Shown here: piece by piece, positions 45,887-54,266 of the stretch | Layout: every line of letters starts with the position of its first letter | How positions within the stretch are numbered: position 1 is the stretch's first letter | From: Fluviicola sp. | GTDB lineage: Bacteria; Bacteroidota; Bacteroidia; Flavobacteriales_D; Crocinitomicaceae | Direction: 5' to 3' | DNA length: 64,000 nt | NCBI GenBank assembly: GCA_002734085.1 | Contig: NVXV01000011.1 | Location: forward strand, 83,222 to 147,221 | Position numbers and translations under genes: made by a program | The notes under the pieces: generated by a model | Told to the model about the DNA's origin: nothing | Databases searched by the model: none | The model's input: the letters and a program-made list of their open reading frames with translations, nothing else

Positions 45887-46717
45887 TTACACTAACGTAA
45901 CTTTATCTTTTTCTAACAGAACCTTCTTTTTCTTATATAGATTCCCAAGGGCTTTCTTAAATGATTTTTTACTCATTCCCAGACGAGCACGAATAATATC
46001 GGGATTAGATTTGTCTGTTATTTCCATCTGGCCACCATGTGCTTCTAAATAGTCTAATACAGTATTGGAAAATTCATCAAATCTTTCCACTCCGATTGGA
46101 GCTAATGAAATGTCCAGCTTCGCATCTTCTCTAATATTTTCAACATAGCCTTCGGTTCTCTCTCCATCTCTGAGTGGTTTAATAAGACGATCCCTAAAAA
46201 TCAAGCCATTGTACTTATTGTTGACTATGACTTTTCTCCCGAGGTCAGTTACATCGCCGATAAATAAATCAACTTTATCGCCTATTTCAAGGTCTTCAAT
46301 CTCTTTTGACAAGAATTGATTGATTTTAGCGGAGCCTACTAATCTTTTTGTTTGTTCGTCAAAGGAAAGATGGATAAGATACACACCATCTTCTTTCATT
46401 TTTGCCGTCTGTTCTTTAAATGGAATTAACAAGTCTTTTTCAAGTCCCCAATCCATGAAAGCCCCAAAATCTGTTGTTTCTTTTACTCTTAAAAAAGCAA
46501 AGTTATTAAGTGTTACATAAGGAGTTTCAGTTGTTGCAACAGGTCTGTCTTCTGAATCGTTATAAAGGAATACTTTCAACGTCTGTTCCAACTCCATGTT
46601 GTCTTCCAGATATTTGTTGGGAAGTAATACTTCGAATCCTTCATCATCAGTCAGGAAAGCTCCTACACTTGTGAATCGATCAATTTTTAACTCGTTGTAC
46701 TCTCCAATTTGGACCAT
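45887..46717 (-). CDS. CvfB-like S1-domain RNA-binding protein
   Basis: A 276-residue protein of the CvfB/YitL family. Several S1-like OB folds occur in tandem (IGEYNELKIDRFTSVGAFL; AFLRVKETTDFGAFMDWGLE; YVENIREDAKLDISL), followed by a C-terminal winged-helix (IIRARLGMSKKSFKKALGNL). CvfB in staphylococci binds RNA and influences virulence gene expression; here it is probably a post-transcriptional regulator. It is monocistronic with a TAACTTTG element upstream. Confidence 0.9.
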   Translation of the reverse strand: MVQIGEYNELKIDRFTSVGAFLTDDEGFEVLLPNKYLEDNMELEQTLKVFLYNDSEDRPVATTETPYVTLNNFAFLRVKETTDFGAFMDWGLEKDLLIPFKEQTAKMKEDGVYLIHLSFDEQTKRLVGSAKINQFLSKEIEDLEIGDKVDLFIGDVTDLGRKVIVNNKYNGLIFRDRLIKPLRDGERTEGYVENIREDAKLDISLAPIGVERFDEFSNTVLDYLEAHGGQMEITDKSNPDIIRARLGMSKKSFKKALGNLYKKKKVLLEKDKVTLV

Positions 46718-46736
46718 TATAAATAATTTTAAGTTG

Positions 46737-46744
46737 CAAAGTTA
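46737..46744 (-). promoter_or_regulatory. -7 element of the CvfB-like gene
   Basis: TAACTTTG on the minus strand, 19 bp before the start codon at 46717, matches TAnnTTTG. Confidence 0.55.
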
Positions 46745-46858
46745 CACTAAGCATTCTGAAAAGAGTATAATTACAGTGAAATATTCAACAGAAGTACAGT
46801 TCACTTCTAATTCAGGTGTAAACTTTTAATATTATTATTTAGCCAAAGTCAATTTAAT

Positions 46859-47668
46859 CTAATAATAAAGCTTTGATAGTAATTTAGAATTCACAATCAA
46901 ACAAGGAATATTTAATTCATTGGTAATTAAAGACTGTGTATATTTATCAAACTGTGGAAAGAGGCTAGAGGAGTGGTAAGCCATAGCAATCATATCTGCT
47001 TTATGCTCTTTTGCGTATGTTAATACTTTATGTTGGTACGACTTTGACCCGCTAATGAGGTTCACATTTGATTTTACACTTTTCTCCTGGTATTCTTTTT
47101 TAACCAATGAAATTCTAATCTTTATCTGCTGAGCCAATCGTGGATCACTTTGAGTTTCACCAAGCACATGAACTTCAGAATCAAATGTTCTTGCAATATC
47201 AGCAGCAACATTTATTATTTGTAAACTTTCTTTGGTAAGGTCAATTGGAACAACAATGTTATTGATTTCTTTATGTTCCACACCGTCTTGAACAACTAAG
47301 AAAGGAACACTACTTGAAGTAACCACTTTAATTGCATAAGAGCCAAACAACTTTTGCATTCCTTTCGCACCATGTGTCCCCATGATAATTAAACGTGCTT
47401 CCTTTGATTCAGCTATTTTACCGATGTCATCAAAAATATTTCCAACCTTAACGACAGGTTTAACGTCTACATCACCAACTTGTAGATCAAGATTTTTAAT
47501 TATTTCAGAAAGTTTTTCATGAGCCGCTTTACCGTTACTTTTATTACTTACAATATGAAGTAATTCAATTTCTGTCTTACGCGGTTTAGCTAAAAATAAT
47601 GCGTATTTCAATGCTGCGTCGCCTACACTTGTGAAGTCATGTGGGACAATAAAGAGGTTTGCACTCAT
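46859..47668 (-). CDS. Tandem universal stress protein (UspA family)
   Basis: A 269-residue protein with two Usp domains, about residues 1-130 and 140-269. The first has the ATP-binding type motif GTHGAKGMQKLFGSYAIKV; the second domain retains the fold but lacks a clear GxxG motif. Proteins of this form are frequent in Bacteroidota and respond to starvation and other stress. The gene is monocistronic and has a promoter matching the primary sigma pattern. Confidence 0.88.
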   Translation of the reverse strand: MSANLFIVPHDFTSVGDAALKYALFLAKPRKTEIELLHIVSNKSNGKAAHEKLSEIIKNLDLQVGDVDVKPVVKVGNIFDDIGKIAESKEARLIIMGTHGAKGMQKLFGSYAIKVVTSSSVPFLVVQDGVEHKEINNIVVPIDLTKESLQIINVAADIARTFDSEVHVLGETQSDPRLAQQIKIRISLVKKEYQEKSVKSNVNLISGSKSYQHKVLTYAKEHKADMIAMAYHSSSLFPQFDKYTQSLITNELNIPCLIVNSKLLSKLYY

Positions 47669-48027
47669 AGGAATTTTGTTGTTGTTCTCTCAAATATACA
47701 AAATAATGACATTCATTTGACAAAATATAAATTAACTTATTGATATGGTATAGTTGATAATTGAGTAGAGATTAGATAATTAAGAAATCTATAAATACAA
47801 TTCTGATATAGCAGTATGTTAAAGTTAACGCGAGCTAAATTAAATGAGTATTTAAAAAAAATAGTCAATCTTCAATCTGTATTTATCTAGATATCAGCGC
47901 TTAAACTCAAGTCGTAAAAGAAAAAGTTAAAAAATATTAAATTCGAACCAACCTTATTAAAACTTCATACGTCTATTAATTAGTAAAACATTTCCACTGC
48001 TACTAATGTTTACTAACAACGATTGGG
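47669..48027. other. Gene-free gap with the usp promoter
   Basis: About 360 AT-rich bases. It holds the minus-strand promoter of the stress protein at its left end. No open frame with coding character is seen on either strand. At its right end a plus-strand terminator-like hairpin raises the possibility of an unannotated plus-strand RNA. Confidence 0.4.
47691..47724 (-). promoter_or_regulatory. Promoter of the universal stress protein gene
   Basis: On the minus strand TTTG (47724-47721), a 22-bp spacer and TATATTTG (47698-47691) lie about 23 bp before the ATG. Confidence 0.55.
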
Positions 48028-48057
48028 AAGGCTCTCTGTGATATCACAGGGGGTTTT
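48028..48057 (+). terminator. Orphan plus-strand terminator-like hairpin
   Basis: CTCTCTGTG (48032-48040) and CACAGGGGG (48045-48053) pair across ATAT and extend outwards by four more pairs to a T-run. Several pairs are G-U on the plus strand. These become A-C mismatches on the minus strand, so the structure favours a plus-strand transcript. No plus-strand gene ends here. Confidence 0.5.
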
Positions 48058-48618
48058 CTATTTTATACAGGTATAAACGAATGCAGGAGGGATGTTTCGA
48101 GGCGTAAAACTAATACGCACCTGCTTAAAAACTCTTTTCAATGCTTTCTGAGCATTTAAAGAGTATTGAAACTGAATATATAATCCTGATTGCTTTAAAT
48201 ATTGATGTGATTGCCTAAGGATTTCCATGACTAACCTCTTATTGAAATTAGTTAGTGGTAATGAAGAAACAACAACATCAACTTCACTTAATTTATTTTC
48301 TTTGAGATACTTTCCTATATTCTCAGCGCTATCATTGATAATGATTACTCTTTCATCATTGGCAAACTCCTTCTTTAAGTTATTATAAAAAGCATCGTGC
48401 AATTCAAAAACAAATAGCAATGCATCTTTTGGGAGTTTAGAGATCATCATGCGTGTAAAAACACCTGTTCCAGGGCCTAGTTCTACAATTACTTTACATT
48501 CATTGAAATCAATATTTTCAAGCATTTTCTTACCTAAATGCTTCGAGCTAGGACTGACAGCTCCTACAGTTTTCTTTTCTTTGAAAAACTCTTTTAAAAA
48601 GTACCTCTTTTTACTCAA
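48058..48618 (-). CDS. PmtA-like phospholipid N-methyltransferase
   Basis: A 186-residue class I methyltransferase with motif I VIVELGPGTGVFTR near residue 45 and the motif IV region VSSLPLTNF, close to the SGLPL form of phospholipid and rRNA adenine methyltransferase relatives. The N-terminal FFKEKKTVGAVSPSSKHLG also fits the PmtA group, which methylates phosphatidylethanolamine. The substrate is inferred, not certain. It starts one base after the dihydroorotase-like gene and ends the BatA-like operon. Confidence 0.78.
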   Translation of the reverse strand: MSKKRYFLKEFFKEKKTVGAVSPSSKHLGKKMLENIDFNECKVIVELGPGTGVFTRMMISKLPKDALLFVFELHDAFYNNLKKEFANDERVIIINDSAENIGKYLKENKLSEVDVVVSSLPLTNFNKRLVMEILRQSHQYLKQSGLYIQFQYSLNAQKALKRVFKQVRISFTPRNIPPAFVYTCIK

Positions 48619-48619
48619 A

Positions 48620-49888
48620 CTAATAATTTATTTTATTGTAGTAGATTCTTTCTCCTTTAATAATTCCGATTGGCTTTCCGCTAAACGTTTTATTCAGGTA
48701 GGGTGTGTTTTTACTTTTAGAAAGGATGGATTCCTCATTAAAAGTAAACTCTAAACTGGGGTCAAACAAGGTGATGTCAGCAGGATTACCAACGTTTATT
48801 GAAGTGTCACTCATTCCTAAAAAAGCGCGACTATTAATTGATAGTTTGTCAATAACAAGTTGTATCTTTTTATTGTCAAAGTCTATTAGAGAAGAAAACA
48901 ACGTTTGAAGTGTAATGTTGCCAAAAGCAGCTCTGTCAAACTCAAGTTCTTTTTCTTCAATGTTCTGTGGTTGATGATTTGAAACAATTAAGTCTATCGT
49001 TCCATCTTCTAATGCATCCCAAATTGCTTTTCTATCCTCTTTTCTTCGATACGGAGGGTAGACCTTATAATTTGAATCAAAGCCTAATACATCTTCTTCA
49101 GTGAAAATTAATTGATTTGCATGTGCATCACACGTAATCTTTAACCCTTTTTGTTTTGCTTTTCTTATGAGCTCTATACTCTCTTCACAAGATACGCCTG
49201 TGACGTGCATTTGCCCTTCCGTGTATTCTAATAGACTAATGTCTCGTTGCAATTGAATCACTTCACTAATGCTAGGAATTGCTTTCAGTCCTGTTCTTGT
49301 AGAAGCAACACCTTCATTGACTTGTCCTCCTCCGTTCACAGAAGTGTTTTGAGGAAAGACGACAACAGTTCCTCCAAAATTTTTAACATAAAGCAAGGCT
49401 CTGTAGGTTATTCCTGCGCTAAGTGTATGTTGATCATCACTGAATAGTCGAACACCTTGATTATACATGTCAAACATTTCAGAAAGACTTTCTCCTTTCA
49501 TCTCTTTTGTCAAGGCGCCGATAGGATACAAATCAACAATGTGATCAGTGGATGCAGATTTCATGTATTTAATTTGTCCTTTGCTATCTACAACAGGAGT
49601 GGTGGATGGTACTACGTAAACATGACCGAATCCACCTTCGCAGGCAGCATTTAACCCTGAAGTAATATCTTCCTTGTGCTCATTGCCCGGATCACAGAAA
49701 TTGGCTTTTAGGTCAACCCAGCTTTGAGAAATGTGTAATGATTCAGAATCAATAACTTGAGCGTTATCTTCTGTAATTGAAGTTTCAATCTTTTTAATTT
49801 TACCATCAACAATAAGAATATCTCTTACTTCATTGAAGTGTTCTGACTTTCGGTCTGAAATTGTTGCGTTTTTAATTAGAACTTTCAT
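48620..49888 (-). CDS. Dihydroorotase-like protein lacking the metal-site residues
   Basis: A protein of about 422 residues with the amidohydrolase fold of dihydroorotase (segments GGFGHVYVVPSTTPV, VRLFSDDQHTL, LEYTEGQMHVTGVS). The HxH metal motif of active enzymes (DxHxHxR) is replaced by VDLKANFCDPG, and the late TSDHAPH is VSNHQPQ. It therefore looks catalytically inactive, like the dihydroorotase homologues of many Flavobacteriia and the inactive pDHO partner of aspartate transcarbamoylase. The ATG at 49888 was chosen over 49912; the longer form would overlap the BatA-like gene. Confidence 0.85.
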   Translation of the reverse strand: MKVLIKNATISDRKSEHFNEVRDILIVDGKIKKIETSITEDNAQVIDSESLHISQSWVDLKANFCDPGNEHKEDITSGLNAACEGGFGHVYVVPSTTPVVDSKGQIKYMKSASTDHIVDLYPIGALTKEMKGESLSEMFDMYNQGVRLFSDDQHTLSAGITYRALLYVKNFGGTVVVFPQNTSVNGGGQVNEGVASTRTGLKAIPSISEVIQLQRDISLLEYTEGQMHVTGVSCEESIELIRKAKQKGLKITCDAHANQLIFTEEDVLGFDSNYKVYPPYRRKEDRKAIWDALEDGTIDLIVSNHQPQNIEEKELEFDRAAFGNITLQTLFSSLIDFDNKKIQLVIDKLSINSRAFLGMSDTSINVGNPADITLFDPSLEFTFNEESILSKSKNTPYLNKTFSGKPIGIIKGERIYYNKINY

Positions 49889-49889
49889 A

Positions 49890-51932
49890 TTACACTTTCC
49901 AAAATAATACAATCATCATTTCCAATAGGAAAAATACTAATGCCAAAATTAAAAGAATTCTCCAGTATTCATTCGGTTTTTCTACAGATAGTTTTTCAAT
50001 ATCATTAAAATCAATAATTTCTTTGGAGTTCACATTTAGAATTCCATTTTTTGCAAAGTATTCATTAATGCTTGTCGTTGAATAGTAGTCCAGAACAGAT
50101 TCTTTCCTGTCGTAGTTGAGCGATAAATAGCCCAAATTATTGTTGTCACGGATGATTTCATAATTTCCTGCTTTGATATCTTCGTTATCCTTTGCAAGTC
50201 GAACCGAGATTTCATCAAACACACCATTCGAACTAAGTTCTGGGATAAAAGATATGGATTCAGACCTTAACTCAACAGGCGAATCCTGGCTTTCGGAGGA
50301 TTTCAGCTTATAAGTCTTATCTCCACCTATAGTTAATTCCAGTTGATTTTGTGACTGACTCACTTCTCCCGTTCTCAAAAGTAAAGAAGAAAATAAGGCC
50401 GACTTACTAAAATCATTAAAACTCTCGTTCAATGCAGTATAAAAACAAGATACACCTAGATTACCTCCATGATAAACGAATAGTGGGGACTTATTTTCTA
50501 AATCAACGAGAGATTTATAATTCGAAGCGGTATACAAAGAAGTGGAGTAAACTCTTTTTAAAGGCGGCATAGTGATGTTATCAACGCTTTTATCAAACAT
50601 TCCTCTAAAGAACATCTGATTTGAATAGATCTTGCCAATTCTCAATTTTTGGTCAAGTACTCCTTTGATGAGTGGTAAATCAACGCTTTTTAAGAAATTA
50701 TTATAGGAGCTAAAGTCAATATTATCACCTGGAATAATACAAATGTTTCCACCACTTTTGACATATTGCACTAGGCTACTACTCAATCCTGAGGAAAAAG
50801 CTTGCAAACCGTTCAATACAACTAGGTCAGCCTGTTTTAATTCATTTATTTGCAATTGATCGAGATTAATGTTTTCCACTTTATAAAAATCATCAGTACT
50901 AAATACCAAACTTGGGTAGTCTGTAGATTGTTGACCAGTAACGATTTTAACTTTAAGACTGTTCTTGACTTCATATGAAAAATAGAAAATATCATCAAAA
51001 TAAAGCTGATCATCCTTGATTTCAACGATTGCAGATTTAATCCCTTTTTCTTTATCAGTGTAATTCAGTTTAACAATCTCTGAGGCTTCAGCTGGTATGT
51101 CTACGAGTGTTTGACGCTTTAACTTTCCGATTTCTAAATTTAGCTCCGCATTTGTTATGGGATCAACGGATACATTGTTTACTCGTACATTTAAGGTGTT
51201 ATTTTGATTAATTCGTTGAAATGGATTATCAAACCAGACAGAGTCGATAAAAAGATTCTTTTTCAGCTGTGGAGAAACTTTGAGAGGGAGATAAACACCC
51301 AAGGTATCGTTTTTTAATTCAGTTTCATCAAAATTGATTGATTGAAAATCCGAAAGAGCTATGTATTGTCGTGATCCAAGAAAAGACTTATTGTCGAGAT
51401 GAGCTTTAATGCTATTCAATGGGTTGGAAAAGTGTCTGTGAATAGGAGAGAGGCTGAGTGTTTCTAGTCTGTCTAGCAACTCGCTTTTCGTAATAATTCG
51501 ATGCTCAATACCAGTTAAGTTATTAGAAACAAGCATAAATTTTTGACCATCCACACTTTGATCCACGATATTTCTAATGGTCTCCTTAGATTGATTGAGT
51601 AAATCTCCATTGGTGCCTTTCGCTGACATCGAGTAGGAGTTATCTAAGTAAATTGCAGTGATGTTGTCGTGTTGCTCTGTTTCACTATCCTCCAAAGGAA
51701 TGTAGGGCTGAGCAAACGCAAAAACTAAGGCGATAAACGCTAGTAATCGCGTTAGTAAAATCAGATAGTGTCGAAGTTTTCTTGTTGAATTTGTTTCCTT
51801 TTCTATCTTTTTAATAAACTGTAAACTAGAAAAATACAGTATTTTATATCGTCTAAAATTAAATAAATGAACGATAATTGGAATCAATAGAATCCCCAAA
51901 GCCCATAAAAACATTGGATGAACAAACTTCAT
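49890..51932 (-). CDS. BatA-like membrane protein with VWA-type domain
   Basis: A 680-residue protein. The N-terminal aerotolerance-regulator domain has two membrane helices (HPMFLWALGILLIPIIVHLF; LILLTRLLAFIALVFAFAQP) followed by a VWA-like domain with YLDNSYSMSAKG as the MIDAS-type region. A beta-rich extracytoplasmic part comes next, and a last membrane helix (WRILLILALVFFLLEMMIVL) closes the protein. Such proteins occur in Bacteroidota beside MoxR/Bat loci; this copy is separate from the MoxR gene at 9.5 kb. It is the first gene of an operon with the dihydroorotase-like and methyltransferase genes. Confidence 0.87.
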   Translation of the reverse strand: MKFVHPMFLWALGILLIPIIVHLFNFRRYKILYFSSLQFIKKIEKETNSTRKLRHYLILLTRLLAFIALVFAFAQPYIPLEDSETEQHDNITAIYLDNSYSMSAKGTNGDLLNQSKETIRNIVDQSVDGQKFMLVSNNLTGIEHRIITKSELLDRLETLSLSPIHRHFSNPLNSIKAHLDNKSFLGSRQYIALSDFQSINFDETELKNDTLGVYLPLKVSPQLKKNLFIDSVWFDNPFQRINQNNTLNVRVNNVSVDPITNAELNLEIGKLKRQTLVDIPAEASEIVKLNYTDKEKGIKSAIVEIKDDQLYFDDIFYFSYEVKNSLKVKIVTGQQSTDYPSLVFSTDDFYKVENINLDQLQINELKQADLVVLNGLQAFSSGLSSSLVQYVKSGGNICIIPGDNIDFSSYNNFLKSVDLPLIKGVLDQKLRIGKIYSNQMFFRGMFDKSVDNITMPPLKRVYSTSLYTASNYKSLVDLENKSPLFVYHGGNLGVSCFYTALNESFNDFSKSALFSSLLLRTGEVSQSQNQLELTIGGDKTYKLKSSESQDSPVELRSESISFIPELSSNGVFDEISVRLAKDNEDIKAGNYEIIRDNNNLGYLSLNYDRKESVLDYYSTTSINEYFAKNGILNVNSKEIIDFNDIEKLSVEKPNEYWRILLILALVFFLLEMMIVLFWKV

Positions 51933-52062
51933 AAGTCCAAATATAATGGTTTATTCAAGATGGTGAACGTGTCGTTATAGAGAAAGTTTCTAATATCAAT
52001 GAGCATCTACAGATTTGCTAGATTTTAGTTCACAAATTGTAAGTTGGATGTAGGGCGTAGTA

Positions 52063-52095
52063 GTGTCCACAGATTACTCAGATTAACACAGATTT
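52063..52095. repeat. Left arm of a 33-bp perfect inverted repeat
   Basis: This arm contains CCACAGATTACTCAGATTAA and matches the complement of 52714-52746 exactly over 33 bp. The pair encloses the GxxExxY gene. The motif is a common Bacteroidota intergenic repeat. Confidence 0.9.
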
Positions 52096-52223
52096 TTTTT
52101 GAGTTTGTGGTTGTTGGGTAATTTTTTGGATTTTATCTGGGGAGATTGCGAAGGTTCGTTTATAGATTTTTTTTTCAGGGTTGTGGTTGATAGTAATAGA
52201 TTTTATTACTTAGGTTTGATGAG

Positions 52224-52598
52224 TTAAAGTACGATCCTTTTATATTCTAGGCTTTCGGCTCCGAAGTTTATCAATAGTCCAACTTTTTTATCCGTTGCTT
52301 TAAGATAATTAAGAACTTGACTAAAATGTGAAGAGGATAGCTGATTGACTGCTTTGAGTTCCAGTATTATGTTGCCAAGACAAATAAAATCAGCGATATA
52401 CATCTTGTCTAGTGTCACATCTTTATATGTGATTTTTATTGGAGCCTCTTTAAGATATGATATATCTCTGTAGTTGAACTCATAAATTATAGCTTCCTGA
52501 TAGACCTGTTCAGCAAAACCATGGCCAAGAGTTTTATGTACTTCCATACATGCTCCAATAATTTTAAACGTATCAGATTTGTAAAGAAATTGTTTCAT
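52224..52598 (-). CDS. GxxExxY protein
   Basis: A 124-residue protein of the GxxExxY family, named for the motif seen here as GFAEQVY (GACMEVHKTLGHGFAEQVYQ). The conserved DFICLGNIILELKAVNQLS segment resembles PD-(D/E)xK nuclease cores, with D and ExK present. The function is unknown. Members are often found inside dispersed repeats of Bacteroidota, and this one lies between perfect 33-bp inverted repeats with no other gene in the unit. It may be mobile or be spread together with the repeats. Confidence 0.9.
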   Translation of the reverse strand: MKQFLYKSDTFKIIGACMEVHKTLGHGFAEQVYQEAIIYEFNYRDISYLKEAPIKITYKDVTLDKMYIADFICLGNIILELKAVNQLSSSHFSQVLNYLKATDKKVGLLINFGAESLEYKRIVL

Positions 52599-52713
52599 TA
52601 ATAGGTTGATTAAGTTATAATTAGGTGAGTATATACCCGTATTAATCTAAGTTGCTATTAAAGATAATAAAAAAAACTTAGAATACAATTCATATGAATA
52701 TGCTCACACATTT

Positions 52714-52746
52714 AAATCTGTGTTAATCTGAGTAATCTGTGGACAC
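52714..52746. repeat. Right arm of a 33-bp perfect inverted repeat
   Basis: Exact complement of 52063-52095. The two arms are about 620 bp apart and enclose only the GxxExxY gene. Confidence 0.9.
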
Positions 52747-52787
52747 ATCTCCATAAAATCCGTGGAAAAATATTTACTAATTAAATC

Positions 52788-53549
52788 TCAGAACTTATCA
52801 AAAGCGCCTAACCCAAAAAGTGCAAAGTCGTATTTGACAGGATCCTCTGGATCCATTTGCCTTAGTTGCTGCATTAACTCTTCCAGAGCCACCCAATCGT
52901 TTTGTTTTCTTTTTAACAAAACTAGTTTACGAGCTATGTTGCCGGTATGTACGTCAAGTGGCAGGTATAATTCAGATGGGGAGATAGCATTCCAAATACC
53001 GAAATCAACTCCTTGTTTGTCTTTTCTTACCATCCACCTCAGGTACATGTTGATCCTTTTCGCTGCGGATTTTTTGAGTGGGTTAGACAAATGTTTTTCA
53101 CTTCTTTTCTCATGAATAGTGGATAGGAATGTTTCACGAAAGGAGACTATACGTCCCTTTATCCCAGGTATATCAGGTTGTAAGGTAAAAACGGATTGTA
53201 GAGATTCGTTGGTGGAATATATATCTTGTAACGCCCTAAGCATGAAATCAAGGTCATATTTATTAAAGGTTCTATGAACGAAATCGATTTTTTTAAGGTC
53301 TTTCGGATGATAATTCATCACAAACTCGTGAGGTGAATTCCCCATTAATTTAGTGAGTTTATCACCATTACGAATAATCATTGTACGATTCCCCCAAGCT
53401 ATGAGAGCAACCAACAAACCGATAATCTCAATATCTTGATTTTTCTGAAACCGATGTGGTATCTGAATAGGGTCAGTTTGAATGAAGTCAACAGAGTTAA
53501 ACTCTTCAACTTTCATTTCAAGTAAATCTTTTATCTCTCTGTTTTTCAA
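52788..53549 (-). CDS. TIGR02757 (DUF2400) family protein
   Basis: A 253-residue protein matching TIGR02757: an N-terminal helical part (NREIKDLLEMKVEEFN; HRFQKNQDIEIIGLLVALIAWGNR), then YLRWMVRKDKQGVDFGIWN. The C-terminal segment LYLPLDVHTGNIARKL resembles helix-hairpin-helix DNA glycosylase relatives and the end is DFALFGLGAF. The fold suggests nucleic acid binding; the function is unknown. It starts 2 bp after the LolD-like gene. Confidence 0.88.
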   Translation of the reverse strand: MKNREIKDLLEMKVEEFNSVDFIQTDPIQIPHRFQKNQDIEIIGLLVALIAWGNRTMIIRNGDKLTKLMGNSPHEFVMNYHPKDLKKIDFVHRTFNKYDLDFMLRALQDIYSTNESLQSVFTLQPDIPGIKGRIVSFRETFLSTIHEKRSEKHLSNPLKKSAAKRINMYLRWMVRKDKQGVDFGIWNAISPSELYLPLDVHTGNIARKLVLLKRKQNDWVALEELMQQLRQMDPEDPVKYDFALFGLGAFDKF

Positions 53550-53551
53550 GA

Positions 53552-54202
53552 TTAAATGAATTTACCGTCAGCCATTTCTAATTTGCGATCTGAGATAGAA
53601 GCGAGGTGCTCATTGTGTGTAACAATAATAAATGTATGCCCGAAATTTTCACGTAAATCAAAAAATAACTGATGCAATTCCTCTGAGTTTTTTGTGTCCA
53701 AATTTCCAGAAGGCTCATCTGCTAAAACAACTTTTGGTTGATTGATCAAAGAACGTGCAACGGCAACTCTCTGCTGTTCACCACCTGAAAGTTGCGATGG
53801 CTTGTGCGTATCGCGTTGATTTAAATTTAAAAACTTAAAGATCTCTTTTGCTCTTTTTTCAGCATCTGTTTTCAGATCTCCACGAATTAAAGCTGGAAGA
53901 ATAGCGTTTTCCAATGCCGTAAACTCTGGTAAGAGCTGATGAAACTGAAAAACAAACCCTATTTGTTCATTTCTAAATTTAGCCAGTTGCTTTGGAGATA
54001 ATTCAAAAGGTTTTTGGCTATTCAGGATATATTCTCCCGAATCAGGATGCTCTAATGTCCCAAGAATTTGAAGCAAAGTTGTCTTTCCTGCTCCAGATGC
54101 ACCAACGATAGAAATCAACTCATTTTCTTTTATCTTGATACTGATATTCTTAAGGACTTCAACGTCACCGTACTTCTTAGTAATATTATTTGCTTCTAGC
54201 AT
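53552..54202 (-). CDS. lolD: LolD-like ABC transporter ATPase
   Basis: A 216-residue ATPase of the LolD/MacB group. Walker A GASGAGKT lies near residues 34-41, the signature LSGGEQQRVAVARSL near 140, Walker B VVLADEPSGNLD near 160, and the H-loop VTHNEH near the end. The GNLD after Walker B is typical of this group. It would energise lipoprotein release or another membrane-extrusion process; the permease must be encoded elsewhere. The gene is divergent from the M50 protease gene. Confidence 0.88.
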   Translation of the reverse strand: MLEANNITKKYGDVEVLKNISIKIKENELISIVGASGAGKTTLLQILGTLEHPDSGEYILNSQKPFELSPKQLAKFRNEQIGFVFQFHQLLPEFTALENAILPALIRGDLKTDAEKRAKEIFKFLNLNQRDTHKPSQLSGGEQQRVAVARSLINQPKVVLADEPSGNLDTKNSEELHQLFFDLRENFGHTFIIVTHNEHLASISDRKLEMADGKFI

Positions 54203-54224
54203 TGGTACGAAAATAGCATTATTA

Positions 54225-54256
54225 TTTGCTCAAAGCTATAAAATATCCTAACTTTG
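54225..54256 (+). promoter_or_regulatory. Promoter of the M50 protease gene
   Basis: TTTG (54225-54228), a 20-bp spacer and TAACTTTG (54249-54256) match the Bacteroidota consensus. The ATG at 54267 is only 10 bp beyond, so the transcript would have a very short leader. Confidence 0.7.
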
Positions 54257-54266
54257 TTTGTAATAT

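Noticed and set aside
52063-52746. Insertion sequence around the GxxExxY gene
   Set aside because: Inverted arms are present but no transposase and no target-site duplication were seen; kept as a repeat-bounded unit only.
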